A stretch of DNA of 64,000 nucleotides from Candidatus Poribacteria bacterium (GTDB taxonomy: Bacteria > Poribacteria > WGA-4E > PCPOR2b): contig PYIZ01000041.1 of the NCBI GenBank assembly GCA_003635265.1, forward strand, positions 1 to 64,000, written 5' to 3'. The translations under genes and the position numbers were made by a program. The notes below the pieces were generated by a model. The model made no database searches. It was not told the origin of the DNA and saw only the letters and a list, made by a program, of their open reading frames with translations. Below are positions 26,043-33,327 of the stretch, piece by piece; position 1 is the stretch's first letter, and each line of letters opens with the position of its first letter.

Positions 26043-26318
26043 ATGTTAAAATTTCAGATGGGCCTGGTCGTCCTTTGCATCGGTTTAATCGGTTGTGTTG
26101 TCTTCGTCTCCTGCGACTCCATACAGGATATGATGACGCCGGGCATGGGCATGGCTAATGACGATGACGACGACGACATGGGCATGGGCATGGCTAATGA
26201 CGATGACGACGACGACATGGGCATGGGCATGGCTAATGACGATGACGACGACGACATGGGCATGGGCATGGCTAATGACGACGATGACGACGACGACGAT
26301 GGCATGATGACGCCATAA
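26043..26318 (+). CDS. Small lipoprotein with tandem Met-Gly/Asp repeats
   Basis: 91 residues. The N terminus M-L-K-F-Q-M-G-L-V-V-L ... F-V-S-C-D (lipobox Cys) is closely related to that of the P460 protein at 24677. Leader (aataaggag before the ATG) and promoter also match, so the two genes share a duplicated front end. The mature protein is four copies of a 13-residue unit (G-M-G-M-A-N followed by a run of Asp and M), ending G-M-M-T-P. No cysteine or His follows the lipobox. Methionine and clustered aspartate suggest metal binding (Cu(I) or Ca), which is inference. Surface or periplasmic, membrane-anchored. Confidence 0.7.
   Translation: MLKFQMGLVVLCIGLIGCVVFVSCDSIQDMMTPGMGMANDDDDDDMGMGMANDDDDDDMGMGMANDDDDDDMGMGMANDDDDDDDDGMMTP
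26142..26297. repeat. Coding tandem repeat, 39-bp unit, four copies
   Basis: Units begin at 26142, 26181, 26220 and 26259 with ggcatgggcatggctaatga. The first three are identical; the fourth carries extra gac/gat codons. Near-identity of units implies recent expansion by slippage or unequal exchange. The length is a multiple of three, so copy-number change keeps the frame. Confidence 0.9.
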
Positions 26319-26486
26319 TGGCTACCGCCATGATAGACATGTCGATGAGCCCTGAATCTGAAGGGTTGAGAAGTCAAATACCAATCAATGCCTAACAATA
26401 TGCTTGGCGCAATGAGCTAAGAGTTAATAGACAATGACTGGGTATTTTGGCTGTCTTCGTTGATAGAAGAGTTTCATATGCTAGAA

Positions 26487-26519
26487 CGAGGGGTTTGAAC
26501 TGTGAAACCCCTCGCTTTA
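26487..26519 (+). terminator. Hairpin upstream of the ABC ATPase gene (terminator or attenuator)
   Basis: Perfect 10-bp stem cgaggggttt (26487-26496) / aaacccctcg (26505-26514) with an 8-base loop, followed by ctttagtg, a weak T tract. It lies after the repeat lipoprotein gene and 28 bp before the ATPase start. Confidence 0.5.
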
Positions 26520-26542
26520 GTGTGTGAAAGTATGCCAAATCT

Positions 26543-27658
26543 ATGCCGACCGTTAAACTTGAAAATCTCACCAAGCGTTTCGATGATATCGTTGCGCTTG
26601 ATGGGGTCAACCTTGATATCCGAGATCAAGAATTCTTCGTCCTGCTCGGTCAGACTGGAGCAGGCAAAACAACTACCTTGCGCTGTATCGCCGGATTGGA
26701 CCTACCTGAAAACGGCGCAATCTACCTAGATAATCAACAGATTAACCACCTCACACCCGCCGAACGGGATGTCGCCTTTGTGTTCCAGGCACATATCCTG
26801 TACCCTCACCTAACCGTCTACGAAAATATGGCATTTCCGCTACATCCGCGTGGTCTATCGGAGGACGAGATCTCTGACCGCGTCACAGATATTGCGTCAA
26901 TGCTGCACATCGAGCACCTCCTGCAACGCAAACCGAATCAACTCAGTGGTGGCGAAACACAACGGGTTGGTCTTGGCAGGGCGATGGTGCGGCGACCCCA
27001 ACTCTTCCTGATGGACGAACCGATCTCCAATCTGGATGCCAAACTCCGCACGGAGATGCGCGCAGAGATTAAGTGGCGGCAGCGTCAACTGGAGATCACA
27101 ACATTATACGTCACCCACGATCAGATCGAAGCGATGTCGATGGCAGACCGTGTTGCTGTGCTGGAGAAGGGGCGGGTTCAACAGGTCGGCACACCGACGG
27201 AGATTTACGACCATCCAGCGAATCTGTTCGTCGCTGGCTTCATCGGCAATCCGAGTATGAACCTGATCCCCTGCCAATTAGTTACTTCGGGAGAGAGGAT
27301 CTATCTGGAATTGGTTGGAAGGCATCGGATAGCGGTCAAGGACGAAAGGATTACCCACACCTTAAGTGCGTCCGGGAGAGATCGGGATCTGGTCCTCGGT
27401 GTGCATCCGGAGGATCTGCTCATCAGTGGAGATAGCTCTCCAGAAAATATCCCTGTAGAAGTTTATAGCTTCGAACCTCTCGGTGCGGAAACGATTGTGG
27501 ATGTGACTCTCGGCAAAGATGGGACGGGTGACGATATTATCTTGAAATCCAGAGTGGGGATGACATTTGATGTTCGTGTTGGGGGTGCGTTGTGGATGAC
27601 CTGTGTGCCTGAGCGGATTCACATCTTTGATGGGGATACAGGTGAGGCGATTTGCTAA
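26543..27658 (+). CDS. ABC transporter ATP-binding protein, MalK/UgpC type
   Basis: 371 residues: nucleotide-binding domain 1-235 with Walker A G-Q-T-G-A-G-K-T-T, Q-loop V-F-Q-A-H-I-L-Y-P-H, signature L-S-G-G-E, Walker B L-F-L-M-D-E-P and H-loop T-H-D-Q. A C-terminal OB/TOBE regulatory domain follows (G-V-H-P-E-D-L-L, and the end W-M-T-C-V-P-E-R-I-H-I-F-D). It should energise the SBP/permease set at 20659-24192, from which it is separated by two lipoprotein genes. The start ATG 26543 has no good ribosome site. It converges on the Gfo/Idh gene with only 7 bases between stops. Confidence 0.9.
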   Translation: MPTVKLENLTKRFDDIVALDGVNLDIRDQEFFVLLGQTGAGKTTTLRCIAGLDLPENGAIYLDNQQINHLTPAERDVAFVFQAHILYPHLTVYENMAFPLHPRGLSEDEISDRVTDIASMLHIEHLLQRKPNQLSGGETQRVGLGRAMVRRPQLFLMDEPISNLDAKLRTEMRAEIKWRQRQLEITTLYVTHDQIEAMSMADRVAVLEKGRVQQVGTPTEIYDHPANLFVAGFIGNPSMNLIPCQLVTSGERIYLELVGRHRIAVKDERITHTLSASGRDRDLVLGVHPEDLLISGDSSPENIPVEVYSFEPLGAETIVDVTLGKDGTGDDIILKSRVGMTFDVRVGGALWMTCVPERIHIFDGDTGEAIC

Positions 27659-27665
27659 TCTTGGC

Positions 27666-28715
27666 TCAAGTGATTGGCACAATTTCGCCTGTCCTGACCG
27701 ACTCCGCTTCCTTATAGCAGAGCAGCAGTGCGTCCCTTGCACCAACTCCCGATAGTGTGGTCGGGTCGCTCCCGCTATTGATCGCATCGACAGCGTGCTG
27801 AATCTCGCCTGTAAAGGCATCAACAGGATCTACCTCGCCCAAATCGACTTCATGAGTCTCCCCATCGTCGGTCAGCAGCATCAACGGGGTTGAGGTGACA
27901 GGTTCACCGCCAAGCGTCGCAAAATCATACAATAACGTGGCTTTTTCCAGATATAGCTCGAAGCCGTGCGAAAATGCCCGCCCCTGCTGAGACACCGCCC
28001 CCGATGAGCAACTGATCGAGAGATCTTTGTCCTTGTAGATATACTGGGTCGTGAGGTATTCGACAAAGTTGCCGGCAGCGAGTTTGCCTTGCGAGAATAC
28101 CGCATCGGGGACACCACAGAGCAGCTGAATAAAGTGCGTATCGTGGATATGCAGATCGATACCCGGTCCCCCGCTCTTTTCTATATCTGCGAAGTCGCGC
28201 GTCCATGTCGGCTGGGAGATCACCCGCTTGAAATGCCCACCGAGTAGCTGTCCGTATTCTCCACTTTCAACCACCTGCTTCGCGTAAGCGAATTCTGCAA
28301 AGAACGGTAGGACATGCGCCACCATGAAATACTTGCCGCTGTCCACACCGACCTGCACCACCTCGTTTGCACCGTCGAGCCGGATCTCAATCGGTTTTTC
28401 GACGAGGACATGCTTCCCCGCTTGGAGGGCAGTGATGCTGACCGATTTGTGCATAAATGTTGGGAGGCAGATGTTCACCATGTCGATGTCCGGATCTGCG
28501 AGGAGTTCCTCGATCTGATTGTATTTCCGAAGGTGCGAGAGGTCTTCGATTCCACCGCGGGGACCAAAATTTCCCTGAATGCTTGTCCAATCGCCGTCCA
28601 ACTTTTTCTGATCGCGTGTACAGATAGCGACCACCTCCCCGCCGGAGACCTTCTTCGCGCCGTAGTAGTGGATCATTCCCATGAAACCGATACCGATAAT
28701 TCCAATTCTGACCAT
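27666..28715 (-). CDS. Gfo/Idh/MocA-family oxidoreductase
   Basis: 349 residues. N-terminal Rossmann domain with R-I-G-I-I-G-I-G-F-M-G, D-M-V-N-I-C-L-P-T, and the family lysine in H-V-L-V-E-K-P. The C-terminal domain has G-G-P-G-I-D-L-H-I-H-D-T-H, the region of the catalytic His/Asp. The frame is open further upstream, but ATG 28715 with GGAGG nearby fits the conserved start. Such enzymes oxidise or epimerise sugars or inositols with NAD(P). Its position tail-to-tail with a sugar ABC transporter suggests use of the imported sugar (inference). Confidence 0.9.
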   Translation of the reverse strand: MVRIGIIGIGFMGMIHYYGAKKVSGGEVVAICTRDQKKLDGDWTSIQGNFGPRGGIEDLSHLRKYNQIEELLADPDIDMVNICLPTFMHKSVSITALQAGKHVLVEKPIEIRLDGANEVVQVGVDSGKYFMVAHVLPFFAEFAYAKQVVESGEYGQLLGGHFKRVISQPTWTRDFADIEKSGGPGIDLHIHDTHFIQLLCGVPDAVFSQGKLAAGNFVEYLTTQYIYKDKDLSISCSSGAVSQQGRAFSHGFELYLEKATLLYDFATLGGEPVTSTPLMLLTDDGETHEVDLGEVDPVDAFTGEIQHAVDAINSGSDPTTLSGVGARDALLLCYKEAESVRTGEIVPIT

Positions 28716-28860
28716 TACTTTCCTCCGTGTTCTATTATAAAAAATCGAATCGTTTATTTTCCTATCTACAGTAGAGAACGCAGATCGGTGCTTCCTACGT
28801 TTGTCAGACGCCTTCTTTATTAAAGTGATAATCTGTACTACCACGCCCGTCTAAGGCTAA

Positions 28861-28884
28861 ATGAACCAATGAACTAATGAACCT
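28861..28884. repeat. Dispersed ttggttcatt-type repeat (reverse orientation)
   Basis: atgaaccaatgaactaatga: the same iterated words as at 21970-21997 and 39823-39853, read on the other strand. Confidence 0.45.
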
Positions 28885-28892
28885 GTAAACAT

Positions 28893-29738
28893 TCACGCCC
28901 AGACAAACACCTCATCGTCATCTGGAGAGTACCCGATGAAGATAGCAAGTACAGTGCGCGGGGATTTACCCTTGATACCGGGGACTTCATGGATACATCG
29001 GGTGTTAAAAAAGTAGAGATCGCCGACCTCCAGATCGACCTGAACGTTTTCGATGTTGTTCTCTGCTGCATACTGATGGAAGGTATTGTCTGTGATGTGG
29101 TGAGCGATTTCTGGCTGCCACAGGCAACGATGGAGGATGGATTGTGCTGTTTCGCCCTCAATCTCAGAGTTCTGGAAACAGAGTATTCCAGCCAACTGAT
29201 GCTCGAAGCGATAAACCTCGTAATTGACGCGATTCTCCCGCCATCTGACCGAATCGAAGTGTGGACTATAGGAGGCGCCGCCATAGTGAATGCGAAAAAT
29301 CGCAGGTCCGTATCGCCGACCGTCAGGCTCATAAGCGGTCACGATACGTTTGCCGGGGGCTAAACGGGCGAGATTTTCATAAAGGGTCGAAACCGGATTA
29401 TCGTATCCGTCGAACAACGTCTCAAAGAGAGCGTGAGTTTCTTCGGCGTGTGAAAAGAAGTCCTCTGGTGAGTTGCCGCGATTGCCTAGACTGGTACCGA
29501 TGTCTATCCGTTCAGTTGGAACAACCGATGGATTATTATAATGCCTGTCTTGGTCATACATCAGATCTTTTTCGATAAACCGTTGGGTGAGTCCTTCACA
29601 GTGAGCGGGGTTATACGCCTGACGGATGACCGGTGCCGGTGTTCTCATCTCTGCGAGTGCTTGAATTGGATTGGGGTATTTTTCCAAAATCGCCTCCCAA
29701 TCCGGTTCAATAGGAATCCACGGATCCTGTTGCGACAT
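28893..29738 (-). CDS. Fe(II)/2-oxoglutarate-dependent oxygenase-like protein
   Basis: 281 residues. A cupin-type dioxygenase pattern is visible: S-P-H-F-D-S-V-R-W (HxD iron ligands), a central stretch of strands, then V-G-D-L-Y-F-F-N-T-R-C-I-H-E-V-P (distal His) and S-P-R-T-V-L-A-I-F-I-G with the 2-oxoglutarate-binding Arg. The N-terminal 100 residues are specific and I cannot assign a subfamily. GGAGA precedes the ATG. It lies between the Gfo/Idh gene and a phosphoesterase on the same strand. Substrate unknown. Confidence 0.7.
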   Translation of the reverse strand: MSQQDPWIPIEPDWEAILEKYPNPIQALAEMRTPAPVIRQAYNPAHCEGLTQRFIEKDLMYDQDRHYNNPSVVPTERIDIGTSLGNRGNSPEDFFSHAEETHALFETLFDGYDNPVSTLYENLARLAPGKRIVTAYEPDGRRYGPAIFRIHYGGASYSPHFDSVRWRENRVNYEVYRFEHQLAGILCFQNSEIEGETAQSILHRCLWQPEIAHHITDNTFHQYAAENNIENVQVDLEVGDLYFFNTRCIHEVPGIKGKSPRTVLAIFIGYSPDDDEVFVWA

Positions 29739-29873
29739 GATTTATTCTCCATTAACTGATAGTGCGAGTGTCAAACTATTTAATACGCTCCTCTGGCAGA
29801 GACGGTGCGTGAAACGTGAAAACCGTTTGTTCATTGGTCTATTAAATCTACCTCTGTTGGAGAAATCCGCCGC

Positions 29874-30356
29874 TCATAAATCTCGAATCTCAGCCTCCAA
29901 CGAATCCAAATCTACAATAGCGACCGTGGATCTGCCGGTCGTCCAACCGCCGGTCTCGCCGGGGTTCACGATGAGCGTCCCGTCGTTACGCACATCGATC
30001 TCATGGGTATGCCCATAGATCACAATGTCGTACTTACCGCTTTTCGCAATCGGTTCGGCAAGTTCCGGGTAGTGCATTGCAGCGATCTTACGTCCACCGA
30101 CCTCCACGCTTGCGAGGTTGGGGTGAACCTCTCCAACCTCCTCAAACCGTGCAGCGAGGCCGATCTGCTCTCCATCGTTGTTACCGAAGACGCCGACGAC
30201 TCGACACTTCAGGTCGCCCATCGCTGCCACCACAAATGGTGCGATGAAATCGCCGGCGTGTATCACCAGTTCAACGCCTTCATTGTTGAACAGTTCGACC
30301 GCTTTCTTGACCATCGGAACATTATCATGACTGTCTGACAAAACACCAATTTTCAT
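29874..30356 (-). CDS. YfcE/MJ0936-type metallophosphoesterase
   Basis: 160 residues, complete small calcineurin-like phosphoesterase: G-V-L-S-D-S-H-D-N (DxH), H-A-G-D-F, G-V-F-G-N-N-D (GNxD), A-A-M-H-Y, and Y-G-H-T-H (GHxH) with N-P-G-E-T-G at the end. These six motifs bind two metals and a phosphodiester. The family acts on small phosphodiesters such as bis-pNPP or cyclic nucleotides in vitro, and the physiological substrate is uncertain. A strong site AGGAGG precedes the ATG. Confidence 0.92.
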   Translation of the reverse strand: MKIGVLSDSHDNVPMVKKAVELFNNEGVELVIHAGDFIAPFVVAAMGDLKCRVVGVFGNNDGEQIGLAARFEEVGEVHPNLASVEVGGRKIAAMHYPELAEPIAKSGKYDIVIYGHTHEIDVRNDGTLIVNPGETGGWTTGRSTVAIVDLDSLEAEIRDL

Positions 30357-30370
30357 GCGAACCTCCTAGA

Positions 30371-30400
30371 ACGTGATGCGTGAAACGTAATACGCGAAAA
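30371..30400. repeat. Dispersed intergenic repeat (acgtgatgcgtgaaacgt family)
   Basis: acgtgatgcgtgaaacgt followed by aatacgcgaaaa, directly upstream of the phosphoesterase gene. Related copies are at 11223-11250, 39779-39808 and 47461-47490. Confidence 0.55.
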
Positions 30401-30432
30401 CCAGTTGCACGCTTTCTCAACATGGGTGAACC

Positions 30433-31293
30433 TCAAAATTCCTGTGCCTGTTGTTCAATCAGATCTGGGTTGACATAACCCTTGTGGAGGACGACACGAT
30501 ACTGAAATTCAAGTCGATCATCTTCTGCAAGCTGAAACGGCTCATAATAAGCCGGTGACGGGTGGAGTATGCCATAGTTTTCTCGATTCCGCACCCACCA
30601 TGTCGTCGGATGGCGTGGGTTGGAAGGGTGATCGATAATTGTCCCCCCGTAAACGCCGCCATCTTCCGCGTGTGTTCCGGCGAAACCGCACCACCGGCTC
30701 TGCTTTCCAAAGATGTCCATCGGTTCTGTACGTCCATCCGCATCCAACAACTGCCCCGGCGTGAGTGCGTTGTCAAACCGAATAGTCAAGCCGCTGTAGA
30801 ACAACCCGCCCCCTCCCGGTTCTCCACGGTTGAGATCTAACGTCACCTCGCGTCCATGTGGCTGAAATTCGAGATGCACATCAACCACCAGATGATCTGC
30901 TTGTGGAGGAAGCACGGTTATCCGACGAATCTCCGTGAGATGCGTCACATCCTGCCAGTCAATCCACGCATTCTCGACTGTGAATTGGGCTTTCTCTGCA
31001 TCGCTGGACTGCTCCACGATCCGCTGATGGACGATCCTTCCGAACCCTGTGGGATCTTCGCCCGGCTTCGGCTGTTCCCAGAAATTGACACCATTGACCT
31101 TTTTCCACGCAACCCACATCCCTTGGTGGTGGACATGATCTTCGGGTTGGTTCATTGTCAGTGGCGGCGAATCCGGCAGTCGAAGCGGCTGCCAGTAGGT
31201 TCGCTGTCCACCCGTTTGGAAATGGTAGTTGAGCAGCGTCTGTCCGTTCCAAGTTAAGCTCAATCCATCATCAATTAATTCAAGTGTCAACAT
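30433..31293 (-). CDS. DUF6807 (PmoA-like) family protein
   Basis: 286 residues. The pattern L-R-L-P-D-S-P-P-L-T, then D-H-V-H-H-Q-G-M-W-V-A-W-K-K-V-N-G-V-N-F-W and a late W-W-V-R-N-R-E-N-Y-G matches the DUF6807 family. That family was once named methane oxygenase PmoA but is unrelated to particulate methane monooxygenase; members occur beside sugar-oxidoreductase genes. It is an all-beta fold related to galactose mutarotase-like sandwiches (recalled, not shown here). ATG 31293 has AAAGGA upstream. It may act on a sugar handled by the neighbouring Gfo/Idh and kinase genes. Confidence 0.75.
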   Translation of the reverse strand: MLTLELIDDGLSLTWNGQTLLNYHFQTGGQRTYWQPLRLPDSPPLTMNQPEDHVHHQGMWVAWKKVNGVNFWEQPKPGEDPTGFGRIVHQRIVEQSSDAEKAQFTVENAWIDWQDVTHLTEIRRITVLPPQADHLVVDVHLEFQPHGREVTLDLNRGEPGGGGLFYSGLTIRFDNALTPGQLLDADGRTEPMDIFGKQSRWCGFAGTHAEDGGVYGGTIIDHPSNPRHPTTWWVRNRENYGILHPSPAYYEPFQLAEDDRLEFQYRVVLHKGYVNPDLIEQQAQEF

Positions 31294-31337
31294 CGGTTTT
31301 TCCTTTCTGGGAAAAGATGCAAGATGCACTACCCCAA

Positions 31338-33260
31338 TCACGCATTTCGATAATCGATCATTGCCTGCCGATACGCTTCTGGTACGCCGATATCAAAACA
31401 TCTGCCTTTGACAACATAGCCTGAAAAATTACCCTCTTTCCGCAATTTGTCTAGACAGGAGGTCAGTTGAAACTCGCCTCGCTCGCGCAGGCTATGGGTG
31501 ATGTTTTCTTCAAGGTAGTCGAAAATTTCTGGCACCAATACATACATACCGAACACCGTCAGGAATTCATCTGGGTCCAGTCCTTCTACCTGAAGATGTT
31601 GTCGAGCATACTCAACATCGGGTTTTTCGTAGAATTCTGTTATTGAAAGAATTGTATTCGATTCTTGCCAGTTGCCGGTCACACACCCAAAGTTGTGGAT
31701 CTGGTCTGAAGGTGTCGCTTTCAACCCAACCACACTATGCTCCACCCGATCATATACATCCAGAATCTGCCGTGCACACGAAACCTCATTATCAGATGTA
31801 TAGAGATGGTCCCCCAGCATCAGTAAGAACGGTTCGCCATTGATCCATTCTCGTGCACAAAAGACAGCGTGTCCAAATCCATCCTGAACATCTTGGGTCA
31901 CAAACGTGACTCGCTGCCCCAACTCCATCATGTACTGGGAATACTCCTGATCTTCCTGCGATAGCTTGTTGAAATTTTCAATCAGCGGCGGAGTCTTGAA
32001 GAACCGTTCAAAAAGTTCTCGGTCTCTACCTTGTACAACAAGGCAGACCTCTTCGATACCGGCGTTGATCGCTTCTTCGACAATTGCCATGATGACCGGC
32101 TTCGGTTTGCCGGATTGATCGATGATAGGGAAAAGCTCCTTTTTTATCGCCTTTGATGCTGGAAATAGACGGGTGCCAAAACCCGCCGCAGGAATCACCG
32201 CTTTTCGCACACGCCGCCCTGCCTGAATAACCAGTTTCAGACAGGACATCTTCAAGTCTCGTTCGATGACTTCGATAGCCTTCTGTTGGCTCTCCTGATC
32301 CTTAACGATAAATTGTGCGGTGCCATCTCCTTGCGAACCGACACCTTTCCCACCTAGTATGTGTGGCTGAATAGGACCGTAATTGAGAACTTTATGCAGC
32401 ACAGGCGCTGTGAGTTCCGATGGGCAGGCGGGTTGAACATACCTATCAAATTCCGCCTGTGCCTTTTTCATCAGTCTTCCGATCTCCACTGCATTGCCTT
32501 GATATAGTGCGTTGTACGCTTCGTGTGTTATCCCTGTGCTGATTGGACCGAGGTATTTTTGGACGTTCCGTTGCATCTCGTCTTCGGCAAAGGGATAACA
32601 GTGATTGAGACGGTTGAGTATCAGCCGCGTATCCTTGCCCGCTCCCAGATCGACGATGATGAAGTATAAATCTTTCGACACGTTAATTTCTTCAACATCA
32701 ATTCTATCGCCATCAAACGTCATCATAATGGGGCGATTGCCGTAAGCGCAGCCCTGATCCATCCGACCACAGCGAGAAGGCGTGGTAATCTCACCGATAT
32801 AAGCGTATTCCATTTCGTCGCGGACGGTCATTTCCAAGTCATAAATCCGATTGAAGGCACGGGCGACAAGGACACAGGTTGCGGCACTGGATGAAAGCCC
32901 CTTCTTTGCAGGAAGATCGGTGAGATAATTGTCGATCTCAAGTCCATGTACCTGATAGTGCGTTAGAATCTGGTAGGCGACGCCAGCAGCATAACTGAAA
33001 AAGCTGCCCTTTTGTGCTTCGGCGAGAAGTGCCTCGCTCTCCATGGGCACTTCAAACGGGTCCATACGTGTGCCATCGCTGAGGGTTGCCCGTAGAATCA
33101 GTTTGGTTGGGTGGGAATTGACTTCGGCATACAGCCCCTGATTGGTGCTAGCGATGATTGCGTAACCCTTCTCTAAGTCGGCATTGGTGCGGCGGTGGCC
33201 GCCCGCCCAATCGGTGTGTTCACCAAAGAGGCAGATGCGGCCTGGCACAAAAATCTTCAT
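31338..33260 (-). CDS. Fusion of GHMP sugar kinase and GalU-type nucleotidyltransferase
   Basis: 640 residues in one frame. Residues 1-345 are a GHMP kinase of the galactokinase-like branch: G-R-I-C-L-F-G-E-H-T-D-W near the N terminus, the ATP loop L-P-A-K-K-G-L-S-S-S-A-A (116-127), R-C-G-R-M-D-Q-G, and the C-terminal G-G-K-G-V-G-S-Q-G-D-G. Residues 352-640 are a GalU-type uridylyltransferase: K-A-V-I-P-A-A-G-F-G-T-R-L-F-P-A-S-K, M-L-G-D-H, F-Y-E-K-P and a late F-D-I-G-V-P-E-A-Y. One chain could thus phosphorylate a sugar at C1 and convert it to an NDP-sugar. The sugar is unknown. GGAG precedes the ATG. Confidence 0.85.
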   Translation of the reverse strand: MKIFVPGRICLFGEHTDWAGGHRRTNADLEKGYAIIASTNQGLYAEVNSHPTKLILRATLSDGTRMDPFEVPMESEALLAEAQKGSFFSYAAGVAYQILTHYQVHGLEIDNYLTDLPAKKGLSSSAATCVLVARAFNRIYDLEMTVRDEMEYAYIGEITTPSRCGRMDQGCAYGNRPIMMTFDGDRIDVEEINVSKDLYFIIVDLGAGKDTRLILNRLNHCYPFAEDEMQRNVQKYLGPISTGITHEAYNALYQGNAVEIGRLMKKAQAEFDRYVQPACPSELTAPVLHKVLNYGPIQPHILGGKGVGSQGDGTAQFIVKDQESQQKAIEVIERDLKMSCLKLVIQAGRRVRKAVIPAAGFGTRLFPASKAIKKELFPIIDQSGKPKPVIMAIVEEAINAGIEEVCLVVQGRDRELFERFFKTPPLIENFNKLSQEDQEYSQYMMELGQRVTFVTQDVQDGFGHAVFCAREWINGEPFLLMLGDHLYTSDNEVSCARQILDVYDRVEHSVVGLKATPSDQIHNFGCVTGNWQESNTILSITEFYEKPDVEYARQHLQVEGLDPDEFLTVFGMYVLVPEIFDYLEENITHSLRERGEFQLTSCLDKLRKEGNFSGYVVKGRCFDIGVPEAYRQAMIDYRNA

Positions 33261-33327
33261 GGTTCGGGCTCCGGTTTTTTAGTCTACCTATCTCTAAACA
33301 CCTTTGGTGTCTGATACGTTGCGCACC

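Noticed and set aside
26142..26297. CRISPR array
   Set aside because: The repeats are contiguous 39-bp coding units without spacers and stay in frame with the lipoprotein.
29874..30356. Mre11/SbcD partner for the Rad50-like ATPase
   Set aside because: At 160 residues with YfcE-type motifs and no capping or coiled-coil-binding domain it is a small phosphodiesterase, and it lies 10 kb away.
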